DNA of 64,000 bases from JAYWGN01 sp043778255. Lineage in GTDB: Bacteria; Bacteroidota; Bacteroidia; Chitinophagales; Chitinophagaceae. Location: positions 1 to 64,000 of the forward strand of contig JAYWGN010000057.1 in NCBI GenBank assembly GCA_043778255.1, given 5' to 3'. How positions within the stretch are numbered: position 1 is the stretch's first letter; each line of letters begins with the position of its first letter. Both the position numbers and the translations under genes were made by a program. Below are positions 27,078-36,367 of this stretch, one piece after another. Below the pieces are notes generated by a model. That model worked only from the letters and a program-made list of their open reading frames with translations. It did no database searches and was not told where the DNA came from.

Positions 27078-27548
27078 CTATTTACACATTTTCCAAGTAT
27101 TGCCTTCTTTTACAAAATTGAATATTTTTGTCTTTTCTTTTTTTTGGTTGTAAGCTGCTACAGTTGCTGTTTCGCCATCTATTTTTTCATCTTTAAATTC
27201 TATATTTTCAAATCTTAACTCATTGTTTTTAAACAAATGATTACTCAAAAACTCAGATATTACTTTACCTCTACTACCCAATAGTAATTGGCTTACTTTG
27301 TAGGCAGTGTTAAGCTTTTTTCTATCTTTATTACACATATTATTAGCTAAGCCCGTTACATCGCCACTTTGTACATTGGCTTTCATTTGTTGTAGTACAT
27401 ACAAGGGCGAATTAGTAGCATCTTTTACAATTGGTTTTTCTGCTTCTTTTTTTGCAATAACTGTGTCACTATCATTCTTGCTTTTACAATTTGTAAATAC
27501 TAGTAATAATAATAGCATTGCAGCTACACCAAATTGTTTACTCACCAT
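27078..27548 (-). CDS. Small lipoprotein, DUF4878-like
   Basis: Protein of 156 aa with signal MLLLLLVFTNC (Cys21). The mature part parallels its downstream neighbour: PLYVLQQMKANVQSGDVTGLANNMC matches the neighbour's TAMASEMKTGDFDKMKNYMC, and RFENIEFKDEKIDGETATVAA with FNFVKEGNTWKMCK matches the neighbour's end. So the two are clearly paralogs, this one without the Met-rich tail. ATG 27548 is chosen over 27566; either start lies within the end of phoH, giving an overlap of 11 nt. Confidence 0.7.
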   Translation of the reverse strand: MVSKQFGVAAMLLLLLVFTNCKSKNDSDTVIAKKEAEKPIVKDATNSPLYVLQQMKANVQSGDVTGLANNMCNKDRKKLNTAYKVSQLLLGSRGKVISEFLSNHLFKNNELRFENIEFKDEKIDGETATVAAYNQKKEKTKIFNFVKEGNTWKMCK

Positions 27549-28500
27549 TGTTATTTGCTTTATCATAAGCTCTTATTATTTGTTTTACAAGTTTGTGCCG
27601 TACTACATCTTCTTCATCTAACTGTATATGCCCTATACCTTCTATATGTTGCAATATTCTGCTTGCTTTTTCCAATCCACTTCGTTGGTTTTTGGGTAAG
27701 TCTATTTGTGTAGGGTCTCCATTTATAATGGCTTTGGCATTGGCACCTATACGGGTTAAAAACATTTTAAGTTGTAAGTCATTTGCATTTTGTGCCTCGT
27801 CTAATATTATAAAAGCGTTATCCAAAGTTCTACCTCTCATATAAGCTAATGGTGCTATTTCTATTACCCTTGTAGTCATAAAATAACCTAGCTTGTCTGC
27901 AGGCAACATATCATCTAATGCATCATACAAGGGTCGTAAGTAAGGGTCTATTTTTTCTTTTAAGTCGCCGGGCAAAAAGCCTAAATTTTCGCCAGCTTCT
28001 ACAGCAGGTCGGGTTAATATAATCTTTTTTACGGTTTTATTTTTTAAGGCTCTTACGGCCAAAGCTACTGCTGTGTAGGTTTTGCCAGTACCTGCTGGGC
28101 CTACTGCAAATACTATATCACATTTATCTATAGCTTCTACCATCTTTTTTTGGTTGTTGGTTCTAGCTCTTATTGTTTTGCCGTTAGGCCCAAATACTAA
28201 TACTTCGTTAGGGTTACGGTCTTTAAAGTTGTCAATAACTTCGGCATCGTCGCCACCTAATATTTGTTCAAAATATTGTTCACTTACATTTCCATTTCTT
28301 TCTAGGTATTGTACTAACAATCCAATTTTTTCTTTTGCACTATTAATTTGTTCAGTTGCACCACTCATTTTTATTTGTGTGCCTCTACTTAATATTTTTA
28401 ACAGTGGAAATTTCTTTTTTATAATATCTAATTTGCCATTATTGGCACCAAAAAATTCGATAGGGTTTACACTATCTAATTGTATAATTGTTTCTGTCAA
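27538..28500 (-). CDS. phoH: PhoH family ATPase
   Basis: Cytoplasmic P-loop protein of 320 aa. Walker A GPAGTGKT (134-141), Walker B FIILDEAQN (230-238) and the block ILTRPAVEAGENLGFLPGDL identify the PhoH/PhoL family, thought to act on RNA as an ATPase or helicase-like factor. Full length. Its 3' end overlaps the start of the first small lipoprotein gene, suggesting a shared transcript. Confidence 0.93.
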   Translation of the reverse strand: MTETIIQLDSVNPIEFFGANNGKLDIIKKKFPLLKILSRGTQIKMSGATEQINSAKEKIGLLVQYLERNGNVSEQYFEQILGGDDAEVIDNFKDRNPNEVLVFGPNGKTIRARTNNQKKMVEAIDKCDIVFAVGPAGTGKTYTAVALAVRALKNKTVKKIILTRPAVEAGENLGFLPGDLKEKIDPYLRPLYDALDDMLPADKLGYFMTTRVIEIAPLAYMRGRTLDNAFIILDEAQNANDLQLKMFLTRIGANAKAIINGDPTQIDLPKNQRSGLEKASRILQHIEGIGHIQLDEEDVVRHKLVKQIIRAYDKANNNGE

Positions 28501-28655
28501 TGGTGTTATTTTATGTTGTTAAATAATTATTTTTATTAAAAATAAACATTGCTTGGCTATACTATTGTATAAAATATTAACACTTTGGGGAAAAGTTTAT
28601 GATAGTCAATATTTAACATTGCTATTAATTTATTGCTGTAATTTTGCAACTGATT

Positions 28656-29450
28656 ATGCAAAATAAAAAAGTAAAAAAAAATATAATTACTACACCAACT
28701 ATACTTGTAGTAAACGATGATGGCATTAATGCCAAAGGTATAAAAGCCCTTGTACAGGCTGTTGCACACCTTGGTAGGGTAGTAGTAGTAGCACCTAACA
28801 AAGGGCAAAGTGGTATGGGGCATGCTATTACTATTAACCAACCTTTACGCTTAGATAGGGTACATACACATGGTGATATAGAGGCTTGGGAATGTAGTGG
28901 CACACCTGTGGATTGTGTAAAACTAGCAGTAGATAAAGTACTACACGGCAAGCCTACAATATGTTTGAGTGGTATTAACCATGGTGCTAACCACTCTATT
29001 AATGTATTGTATAGCGGTACTATGAGTGCTGCTATGGAAGCCAGTATTGAAAGCATACCTAGCATTGGTTTTTCGTTGTTGGATTATAGTGCCGATGCTG
29101 ATTTTAGCGAAGCTGTACCCTACATAACAAGTATTACACAAAGTATATTGGAACAGCCTGTGGATAAGCATTTGCTACTTAATGTAAACATACCACAACG
29201 TAGCAAAAAACCTGTAAAAGGTATAAAAGTATGCCGCCAAGCTTATGCTAAATATGTGGAAGAATTTGAAGAACGAAACGACCCAATGAAGAAAAAGTAT
29301 TATTGGCTTACTGGCAAATTTGTTAATTACGACAAAGGAAAAGATACAGATGTATGGGCATTAGCACATAATTATATAAGTGTAGTACCCGTACAATTTG
29401 ACCTTACCAATTATGCACTAAAAGATAAATTAGCCAAACAATGGACTTAA
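28656..29450 (+). CDS. surE: 5'/3'-nucleotidase SurE
   Basis: Metal-dependent nucleotidase of 264 aa. The N-terminal metal site VVNDDG (Asp21, Asp22), the conserved APNKGQSGMGHAITI and CSGTPVDCVKLA, and the SGINHGANHSINVLYSGTMSAAMEA block are all present. ATG 28656 is preferred over an in-frame TTG at 28644, because that TTG lies inside the -7 box TAATTTTG (28639-28646), which ends 9 nt before the ATG. It overlaps the next gene by 10 nt. Confidence 0.95.
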   Translation: MQNKKVKKNIITTPTILVVNDDGINAKGIKALVQAVAHLGRVVVVAPNKGQSGMGHAITINQPLRLDRVHTHGDIEAWECSGTPVDCVKLAVDKVLHGKPTICLSGINHGANHSINVLYSGTMSAAMEASIESIPSIGFSLLDYSADADFSEAVPYITSITQSILEQPVDKHLLLNVNIPQRSKKPVKGIKVCRQAYAKYVEEFEERNDPMKKKYYWLTGKFVNYDKGKDTDVWALAHNYISVVPVQFDLTNYALKDKLAKQWT

Positions 29451-29746
29451 ATTTTTTGAAAAAAGATAGCCGAATTGCTGGAATAATTATTGGTATATTG
29501 TTACCTGTAGTAGTAGTGTTAGCTCAGCACAAATTAAAATTTGATGCATTTACCTTGCAGCAGTTTATACACTTACTAGCCACCGAACCATTGCTACTAA
29601 CTAGTACAAGTACCTTGGCACTTATTGCAAACGGTTTATTATTTGGTGTATTGGTACAGTTTAAAAAACTAAGAATGGCAACAGGCTTATTTATACCAAC
29701 CTTTATATTTGGTGTAGTTGTACTTATTATAAAATTAAGGAATTAA
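29441..29746 (+). CDS. Small membrane protein of unknown function
   Basis: Protein of 101 aa with three hydrophobic segments: ~13-28 (IAGIIIGILLPVVVVLA), ~50-70 (LLLTSTSTLALIANGLLFGVL) and ~79-97 (ATGLFIPTFIFGVVVLII). Its start overlaps the surE stop by 10 nt, so it is probably translationally coupled to surE. I do not recognise a named family. Confidence 0.75.
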   Translation: MDLNFLKKDSRIAGIIIGILLPVVVVLAQHKLKFDAFTLQQFIHLLATEPLLLTSTSTLALIANGLLFGVLVQFKKLRMATGLFIPTFIFGVVVLIIKLRN

Positions 29747-29809
29747 CATTTTGTAAATTAAGTAATCGTTAATTTTACCAAAATATAAAATAGATTTAAT
29801 GTGGTTAAA

Positions 29810-30304
29810 ATGCTTAAAATAATAATTGCTATTGTAATTATATGTAGCACTACTAGTTGTTGGTATAGCTTTAAAGATGTATCAATAGCACCCAATATAA
29901 AAACTTATAAGGTAAACTATATTGAGAATAAAGCCCGTTACATTAATCCTCAACTTACCGCAAAAATTACAGATAAGCTACGTCAAAAAATTATTTCGCA
30001 AACTAAATTATCGCCAAGTAACGATAACCCAAATATAGAAATTACTGGCACTGTAACTGATTACAGCATTACTACAAGTGGGGTAAATACGGCAACAGGT
30101 GCAAGTACCAACCGGTTAAATATTGGCCTAACTATTGAAATTAAGAATAATGTAGAGCCCGACAAAACAGTACAATCGGTAGTTAGTAGAAACTTCGATT
30201 TTCCATCGAGCCAAAGCTTTAGTGAATTTGAAAACAGCCGACTCGATGAAGTAATTAGAAATGTAGTGGACGAAATTTTTAATAAAATATTTTCTAATTG
30301 GTAG
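29810..30304 (+). CDS. LptE family lipoprotein
   Basis: Outer-membrane lipoprotein of 164 aa that plugs the LptD barrel for lipopolysaccharide export. Lipobox IICSTTSC (Cys17), then the Bacteroidota LptE pattern YSFKDVSIAPNIKTYKVNYIENKA and LSPSNDNPNIEITGTVTDYSI. A GTG 9 nt upstream is an alternative start. It is followed by a conserved hypothetical protein and secG. Confidence 0.85.
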   Translation: MLKIIIAIVIICSTTSCWYSFKDVSIAPNIKTYKVNYIENKARYINPQLTAKITDKLRQKIISQTKLSPSNDNPNIEITGTVTDYSITTSGVNTATGASTNRLNIGLTIEIKNNVEPDKTVQSVVSRNFDFPSSQSFSEFENSRLDEVIRNVVDEIFNKIFSNW

Positions 30305-30349
30305 CCCGTTACTATCACAATTTTTTGTAATTTTGGCTAAACACATATA

Positions 30350-31120
30350 ATGGATATTGTTGGTACACTAGCAAACATTTTACAAACAAACAATATAGAC
30401 TTACTTGCCAAAGCCCAAGCTAACACAAAAGAGTACCCATACTTTGATATGGCATATATTGCCAAAGCTATAGCCGATAATAAAAATGCTGCTTACATAT
30501 ATCAAGCTGCTTGGTACACCAACAATAATAAATGGCTGCAATACCTATTGCAAAATGAATATATTGGCCTACAAACCATTGTAAATAATAATATAACTGC
30601 TGCACCAAAGGTTACTGAAAGTACAAGCATTGAAACATCCGAAATAGTAGAAAAAATTGAATTACTTGCACAAAAAGAAGCACCTGAAGACGTTGAATTA
30701 TTACCCTTTAACCTGCCAAGCCTAAGTACCAAACCCAATACTGAAAGTATAAGTTTTGAACCTTTTCATACGGTTGATTATTTTGCCTCTCAAGGCATAA
30801 AACCAACAGCTGCTGCCGATGGTACAGATAAGTTAAGCTTACAGCTAAAATCATTTACAGCATGGCTTAAAACAATGAAAAAAGTGGATACCAAATTGCC
30901 AGAAAATGATATGCCAACTGCTACAACTGCGGATATTACAGTTGTAAATATGGCCGAAAATTCATTGAATAATAATGAAATACTTACCGAAACAATGGCT
31001 GATGTATTAGTAAAGCAAGGTAAAACCAATGCAGCTATTACTATGTACGAAAAATTAAGTTTGCAGGATAGCAATAAAAGTGCTTATTTTGCAGAAATAA
31101 TTAAAGATTTAAAAAGTTAA
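30350..31120 (+). CDS. Conserved hypothetical with C-terminal TPR-like motif
   Basis: Protein of 256 aa without signal peptide. The N-terminal ~90 residues are helical (AKAQANTKEYPYFDMAYIAKAI), the middle (~90-210) is low-complexity and probably disordered, and the end has a TPR-like helix pair (ETMADVLVKQGKTNAAITMYEKL). Similar proteins are found beside lptE and secG in Bacteroidota; the function is unknown. A -7 box TAATTTTG lies at 30328-30335. The secG gene follows after 3 nt. Confidence 0.75.
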   Translation: MDIVGTLANILQTNNIDLLAKAQANTKEYPYFDMAYIAKAIADNKNAAYIYQAAWYTNNNKWLQYLLQNEYIGLQTIVNNNITAAPKVTESTSIETSEIVEKIELLAQKEAPEDVELLPFNLPSLSTKPNTESISFEPFHTVDYFASQGIKPTAAADGTDKLSLQLKSFTAWLKTMKKVDTKLPENDMPTATTADITVVNMAENSLNNNEILTETMADVLVKQGKTNAAITMYEKLSLQDSNKSAYFAEIIKDLKS

Positions 31121-31123
31121 TTT

Positions 31124-31405
31124 ATGATACAAATTTTTTTAGTACTAGTGGTGTTGATATCAGTTGTTTTAGGTTTTTTGGTACTTATACAAGCCCCAAA
31201 GGGTGGTGGTTTGGCTGGTAATGTAGGTGGTGTGGGCAACAGCTTAATGGGTGTAAAACAAACAACCGATGTACTTGAAAAAGGCACATGGATATTTGTA
31301 AGTTTATTAGCAATTGTTTGTTTATTTCAATCTGTATTTTTAGGAAGTACTAAAGTAAAAACAACCAAAGCAGCTACACCAACTCAACAAACACCAACAA
31401 AATAA
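31124..31405 (+). CDS. secG: Preprotein translocase subunit SecG
   Basis: Inner-membrane partner of SecYE, 93 aa. Two membrane helices (~2-22 and ~55-77) flank the SecG hallmark VLIQAPKGGGLAGNVGG. The C-terminal tail is short and Thr/Gln/Lys-rich. It ends a unit with the preceding hypothetical gene and is followed by a terminator. Confidence 0.93.
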   Translation: MIQIFLVLVVLISVVLGFLVLIQAPKGGGLAGNVGGVGNSLMGVKQTTDVLEKGTWIFVSLLAIVCLFQSVFLGSTKVKTTKAATPTQQTPTK

Positions 31406-31450
31406 GTAGTGATACAAAACTTAGCAACAGTTAAGTTATTATAATATTTA

Positions 31451-31483
31451 AAACCCTATCCTTAACACTGATAGGGTTTTTTT
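31451..31483 (+). terminator. Intrinsic terminator after secG
   Basis: AAACCCTATC (31451-31460) pairs perfectly with GATAGGGTTT (31470-31479) around a 9-nt loop, followed by T's. Confidence 0.9.
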
Positions 31484-31507
31484 AGTAATTTTTATAAAAA
31501 AAATAAA

Positions 31508-32317
31508 GTGAGTTTAAAAAAAATATTTGGCATTGCTATATGGCTTACAATTGGTTGTAAGGAAACCAAAGTACCGCCCACAAAAATTACCATTAACAAT
31601 ATAAAAACTAGCACAGCGTTAGCAGAAAAGTTAGCAAAAATAATGAATGATGATGTAGCTAATTACAAGCAATACTTAACTAATAACGATAGTTGCAAAC
31701 TTTGGCAAGCCGATACTAATACCATTATGTGCCTCATAATGCCCAATACTTATTTGGTAGCTAATGGCACAAGTGCCAAAAAAGTATTGCAAAAAATTAT
31801 AACTGAAAGTGCTACATATTGGACAGCAAACAGAACAGAAAAGGCAAAGCAGCTTGGGCTTACAACAAACCAAATAGTAGTGTTGGCAAGTATAGTAGAG
31901 GAAGAAACTAATAACGCCGATGATAAAGGTAAAATAGCTAGTGTGTATATAAATAGGCTTAAAAAAAATATGAAGTTAGAGGCAGACCCTACCCTAAAAT
32001 TTGCCTTAAAAGATTTTGGATTAAAACGTGTACTGAATATACATAAAACCCTTGCTGCAGCTTCGCCATATAGTACTTATGCCAACTTTGGTTTGCCACC
32101 TGGCCCAATATGCATACCGGAAATAAGTACAATTGATGCAGTATTAAATGCGCCAAGTACAGCCTACATATTTTTTGTGGCACAGCCTAACAATAGCGGT
32201 TTGAGCAACTTTGCTACAGATTATAAACAGCACCAACTTTATGCAACTGAATACCAAAATTATTTGAATAAAATTGGGATAGAAAAAAAGAGAACTTCAA
32301 CACCTACGCTACCATAA
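31508..32317 (+). CDS. mltG: Shortened MltG-type endolytic transglycosylase
   Basis: YceG/MltG-family peptidoglycan transglycosylase that cuts nascent glycan strands. The catalytic block LASIVEEETN (Glu131), KIASVYINRLKKNMKLEADPT and FGLPPGPICIPE are intact. The protein is 269 aa, whereas family members are usually ~340 or more: the N-terminal membrane helix and LysM-like domain are missing, and the first recognisable part (~28 onward) aligns with the middle of the family. The N-terminus instead ends in IWLTIGC (Cys17), which resembles a lipobox. GTG 31508 is the start; a terminator lies only 24 nt upstream, so no missing exon-like part can be hidden there. Confidence 0.85.
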   Translation: MSLKKIFGIAIWLTIGCKETKVPPTKITINNIKTSTALAEKLAKIMNDDVANYKQYLTNNDSCKLWQADTNTIMCLIMPNTYLVANGTSAKKVLQKIITESATYWTANRTEKAKQLGLTTNQIVVLASIVEEETNNADDKGKIASVYINRLKKNMKLEADPTLKFALKDFGLKRVLNIHKTLAAASPYSTYANFGLPPGPICIPEISTIDAVLNAPSTAYIFFVAQPNNSGLSNFATDYKQHQLYATEYQNYLNKIGIEKKRTSTPTLP

Positions 32318-32319
32318 GT

Positions 32320-33276
32320 ATGACAAATTTGGAACGTAAAATAGTAACCAGTAAGCCAATAAAATTTGTGATTAAGCAAAGCAAAAAAATTATATTGCCT
32401 GGCTTTAACAAAATTCCGTTGTACGATGTTACTACTTTTTTTGTAAAACAATTAGCCAATACAAGTATTAGTACTAGAGCTTCCTCAATAGCATTTAACC
32501 TAATAATTGCCATACCTGCTGGCTTCTTATTTTTATTTACCATTGTGCCACATTTGCCAAAGGCAGTTAGGGTTAATTTTACTAACGAGTTATTAAAACT
32601 AATTGCACCACACTTAACACCAAATCCGTCAACTGAATATTGGCTCAAAAGCTCCTTAGATGATTTTATAAATACCCAACGTGGTGGGCTTTCGGTATTA
32701 GGTATTTTTTTAGTACTATGGGCTACATCCAATGCTATGATGGGTATTATGAAAAGTTTTGACCATACAATAATATTAAAAAAACATAAAAATTTTTTTC
32801 AAAATAGGTGGACAGCTATTAAGTTAACCTCCCTATTATTATTTATAGTAATAGCCTGTGTGTGCCTACTAGTAAGCGAAGGAGCATTGCTAAAGCTATT
32901 GCTAAAGTATTGGCATTTGCAGAACGCCACTACCAAAACATTGATTAAAATATTAGATTGGATAGTGATAACCTCCATATCAATGTTAAGTATAGGAGCA
33001 ATATATAGGTATGCACCTGCCAACAAAAAACGGTGGCCTATTATAACACCTGGTACTATACTTACAACCTTATTATTATTGTTAACTACTTTTATATTTT
33101 CATATTACGTTAACAATTTTAGCAATTACAACAAGTTATATGGCTCGGTTGGTACGGTTATTATAATTATGATTATTATATATTTTAACTCCTTAGTACT
33201 GCTTGTAGGTTTTGAGTTGAACAACAGTATTACCAGTTTGCAAACCCAACATACTGATAAATCTAAAACCGATTAA
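32320..33276 (+). CDS. YihY/virulence factor BrkB family membrane protein
   Basis: Polytopic inner-membrane protein of 318 aa with about six hydrophobic helices. Typical blocks are TRASSIAFNLIIAIPAGFLF, VLWATSNAMMGIMKSFD and the late LYGSVGTVIIIMIIIYFNSLVLLVGFELN region. The family is widely misnamed RNase BN; its transport role is not established. It begins 2 nt after mltG and overlaps the convergent kmo gene by 4 nt. Confidence 0.88.
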   Translation: MTNLERKIVTSKPIKFVIKQSKKIILPGFNKIPLYDVTTFFVKQLANTSISTRASSIAFNLIIAIPAGFLFLFTIVPHLPKAVRVNFTNELLKLIAPHLTPNPSTEYWLKSSLDDFINTQRGGLSVLGIFLVLWATSNAMMGIMKSFDHTIILKKHKNFFQNRWTAIKLTSLLLFIVIACVCLLVSEGALLKLLLKYWHLQNATTKTLIKILDWIVITSISMLSIGAIYRYAPANKKRWPIITPGTILTTLLLLLTTFIFSYYVNNFSNYNKLYGSVGTVIIIMIIIYFNSLVLLVGFELNNSITSLQTQHTDKSKTD

Positions 33277-34607
33277 CCATTTACTTTTTCTAATACTGAG
33301 GTTAAGTCTAACTCATCTATAGTGTGTACATTTTTACAAATTTCCATTAATATTTCATCTTGTTTTCTGCCTTTTTCCATAGCCGTTTTATAATCCATAT
33401 CGGCTCTAAAGGTTACCATAGCATACTTACTATAATAGTTAGGGTAGGCCTGTTCCAACTTGGTTTCTAGTTGTCGTTTTTTAATAAATACTGGATTAGC
33501 TGTAGCATCTCTCATTTCGTAAAAGTTGTCGACAGCTAGGTCTGCAATAGCGTCTGCATTAGGCTTTCGTAGGTTGGTATATTGTTCAAATATGGTAGCA
33601 AAGTCGCCATTATATTGCTCTATTAAGCTGTCTAATACTACTACATCTTCAAAACTACAGTTCATACCTTGCCCATAAAACGGTACAATTGCATGGGCTG
33701 CATCGCCTAACAGTAAGCACTTATTGCGGTAGTGGTAAGGGCTACATTTTACTGTACCTAAGTTACCTACTGGGTTTGCTTTATATTGGGTTACCAAGTC
33801 GGGTATGGTATCACTTATTTCAGGGAAATTTGTAGCAAAAAAAGTATAAATTTCTTCATCTGTATTTAAGTTGTCAAAACTTAGCTGTTCCTCTTTTTTT
33901 GATAAAAAGAGTGTAACCGTAAAGTCAGCAGTAGGGTTAGGCAATGCAATACACATATAACTACCTCTGGGCCATATATGGAGTACTTTGTTAGCTAACT
34001 TAAAGCTACCATCACTATTAGGCGGTATGTTCAGTTCCTTGTAGCCGTGTTCCAAGTATTGTTGGGTTATGGCAAAGTTGGGTACTTGTATTTCAAAAGC
34101 ATCTCTCAATGCCGAACCTGCACCATCTGTACCAATTATTTGGTTTGCTGTTACCGTTATAGTGTTGTTATTATGGGTAAATGTTGCTGTTGTACTATCA
34201 ACATCTACTGCTGTACAGCTATGGTTAAAGTGTAAGTTTATATTGCTGTAAGTAGATGCTTTTGCTAACAAAGCATTATTTAATTGGCTACGGCTAATGC
34301 TATTAATAAATTCGCCCTGGCGACCACTATAGGATGCTGTAAAGGGTTTGTTGCCAATGGTGTGCACCATACGGCCATACATTGGTAAGGCTAGTTGCAA
34401 CATTTCTTTTTCCAATCCTATTAACTGTAAAGCCTGTATGCCACGGCTACTCAATGCCAAATTAATGGAACGTCCTGCTGCTAATTGTTGCAACCGCATA
34501 TCGGCTCTTTTTTCGTACACATTTACGGTATAGCCTTTTTGTGCTAAGCGAATAGCCAATAATGTGCCGCTTAACCCTGCACCAATTATACAAATTGAAT
34601 GGTTCAT
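33273..34607 (-). CDS. kmo: Kynurenine 3-monooxygenase
   Basis: FAD-dependent hydroxylase of 444 aa converting L-kynurenine to 3-hydroxykynurenine with NADPH and O2. The Rossmann motif IIGAGLSGTLLAIRLAQKG, the KMO block AAGRSINLALSSRGIQAL and the FAD ribityl site LLGDAAHAIVPFYGQGMNCSFED (~297-319) are clear. It belongs to tryptophan catabolism leading to NAD synthesis. No kynureninase or 3-hydroxyanthranilate dioxygenase is in the window. Confidence 0.95.
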   Translation of the reverse strand: MNHSICIIGAGLSGTLLAIRLAQKGYTVNVYEKRADMRLQQLAAGRSINLALSSRGIQALQLIGLEKEMLQLALPMYGRMVHTIGNKPFTASYSGRQGEFINSISRSQLNNALLAKASTYSNINLHFNHSCTAVDVDSTTATFTHNNNTITVTANQIIGTDGAGSALRDAFEIQVPNFAITQQYLEHGYKELNIPPNSDGSFKLANKVLHIWPRGSYMCIALPNPTADFTVTLFLSKKEEQLSFDNLNTDEEIYTFFATNFPEISDTIPDLVTQYKANPVGNLGTVKCSPYHYRNKCLLLGDAAHAIVPFYGQGMNCSFEDVVVLDSLIEQYNGDFATIFEQYTNLRKPNADAIADLAVDNFYEMRDATANPVFIKKRQLETKLEQAYPNYYSKYAMVTFRADMDYKTAMEKGRKQDEILMEICKNVHTIDELDLTSVLEKVNG

Positions 34608-34693
34608 AAGTACTAAGGTAAATGTTTTTATTATGGCATTTTATAAAAAATAACATAACTTCAAATTTCTTAACTTTTTAATAAAATATTGCT

Positions 34694-36274
34694 ATGGCAC
34701 TTACTCGAATTTGGTCGGCATTTATAATAATTGCAATATTATTTGCTACCGCAAAATATGTAACCGATGCCTCACAAACTGAAATATTTACACAACTTGT
34801 TGTGGGTAAAAGCACCGATACCATTAGCACCCGTTATGTACCCGTAAAAGATGTACCAGCCTCGGTTATAAAGCAAATAGAAAAGCAAAAAATTGGTGTA
34901 CTGGGCAAGGAAAAAATAGTAAGAGTTACTAACAATACCATATATGCATACAATTACAAAATTGATAATAACCTAGGTAATATAAACCTAATTGACTCTA
35001 GCTCCAAGCATATACTGCCAGCCGATGGTTTGCCTATGGCTATTAACAAACAACTTGATTCTGTTGGCAAAGCATTTTACAATAATAATGAATTAACAAA
35101 AGTGCAAAGCACTACCTACCGTGCCTTTAAGCTATTGCCAACCAACGGAGTATTTGAAACAACAAAAACTGCCGTACTCGACTTATGCTTTGGGCTAATA
35201 GGTATAATGGCATTGTTTATGGGCTTTATGAGCATAGCCGAAAAAGCAGGTGGTATTAATGTGTTAGCAAAAATTATTGGTCCATTTTTTAGTAAAATTT
35301 TCCCCGATGTACCCAAAAATCATCCAAGCATGGGACACATGGTGCTTAACTTTTCGGCTAACTTAATGGGACTCGATAATGCAGCCACACCATTTGGTAT
35401 AAAAGCAATGGAAAGTTTACAAGAGCTTAACCCTAATAAAGAAACGGCTAGCAATGCTCAACTTATGTTTTTGTGCTTACATGCAAGTGGACTAACCCTA
35501 ATACCTACTACCATAATTGCCGATAGAATAGCCATGAAATCGGCACACCCAACCGATATATTTATACCTTGTATGATAGCTACATTTGCTGCTACTATAG
35601 CAGCTATAACAATTGTAAGCATTAGGCAAAAAATTAATTTATTTCAACCCGTTATATTAGCTTGGGTATTGGGCATTACTGGTATTATAGCTGCATTAAT
35701 ATTGTATGTAAAATCGATGGATGTAAAGTTAATTACTAACTTTTCGGCTAGCCTTAGTAATGGTATTATTTTGTTTATATTCTTTATAATAACACTGGGT
35801 GGTTTGTATAAAAAAATAAATATTTTTGAAGCTTTTATTGATGGTGCAAAAAGTGGATTTGAAACTGCCATTAAGCTAATACCGTATTTGGTAGGGCTTT
35901 TGGTGGCTATAAGTATGCTGCGTAACAGTGGTGCTTTCGACTTTGTAATGGATGCTATAAAACAACTATTTATATGGTGCAATGGCGATACTCGAATTGT
36001 TGATGCCTTACCTACAGCCGTTATAAAACCACTAAGCGGTGGTGGTGCAAGGGCATTAATGATTGATACAATGTATGCTAATGGTACCGATAGTTTTGTT
36101 GGCAATTTAGCTTCAGTATTTAGAGGAAGTTCCGATACCACATTTTATATAGCGGCCGTGTACTTTGGTGCAGTAGGTATTAAAAACGGTAGGTATGCAA
36201 TTGGTACTATGCTACTAGCCGATTTGGTAGGTATAATTATAAGTATTGCATTAGCTTATATATTTTTTGGGTAA
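34694..36274 (+). CDS. Nucleoside-recognition (Gate) domain membrane protein, SpmA-SpmB fusion
   Basis: Inner-membrane protein of 526 aa with ~10 helices. The first half (~160-340) matches spore maturation protein A (FSANLMGLDNAATPFGIKAM), the second (~370-526) matches SpmB (FIDGAKSGFETAIKLIPYLVG and KPLSGGGARALMIDTM), joined in one chain as is usual in Bacteroidota. Residues ~30-130 form an extra non-membrane segment between the first and second helices. The transported substrate is unknown; no sporulation is implied. Confidence 0.9.
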   Translation: MALTRIWSAFIIIAILFATAKYVTDASQTEIFTQLVVGKSTDTISTRYVPVKDVPASVIKQIEKQKIGVLGKEKIVRVTNNTIYAYNYKIDNNLGNINLIDSSSKHILPADGLPMAINKQLDSVGKAFYNNNELTKVQSTTYRAFKLLPTNGVFETTKTAVLDLCFGLIGIMALFMGFMSIAEKAGGINVLAKIIGPFFSKIFPDVPKNHPSMGHMVLNFSANLMGLDNAATPFGIKAMESLQELNPNKETASNAQLMFLCLHASGLTLIPTTIIADRIAMKSAHPTDIFIPCMIATFAATIAAITIVSIRQKINLFQPVILAWVLGITGIIAALILYVKSMDVKLITNFSASLSNGIILFIFFIITLGGLYKKINIFEAFIDGAKSGFETAIKLIPYLVGLLVAISMLRNSGAFDFVMDAIKQLFIWCNGDTRIVDALPTAVIKPLSGGGARALMIDTMYANGTDSFVGNLASVFRGSSDTTFYIAAVYFGAVGIKNGRYAIGTMLLADLVGIIISIALAYIFFG

Positions 36275-36367
36275 ATGGGTTTGTTGAGTATATAATCGAA
36301 AAATTGCATAACATAAATTTAAGGTTATCTCTCTATTAATCATTAACTTTATGCCAAATAGCTGCAC

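Noticed and set aside
34694..36274. Sporulation function for the SpmA/SpmB-like protein
   Set aside because: The fused form is common in non-spore-forming Bacteroidota, and no sporulation gene is present.
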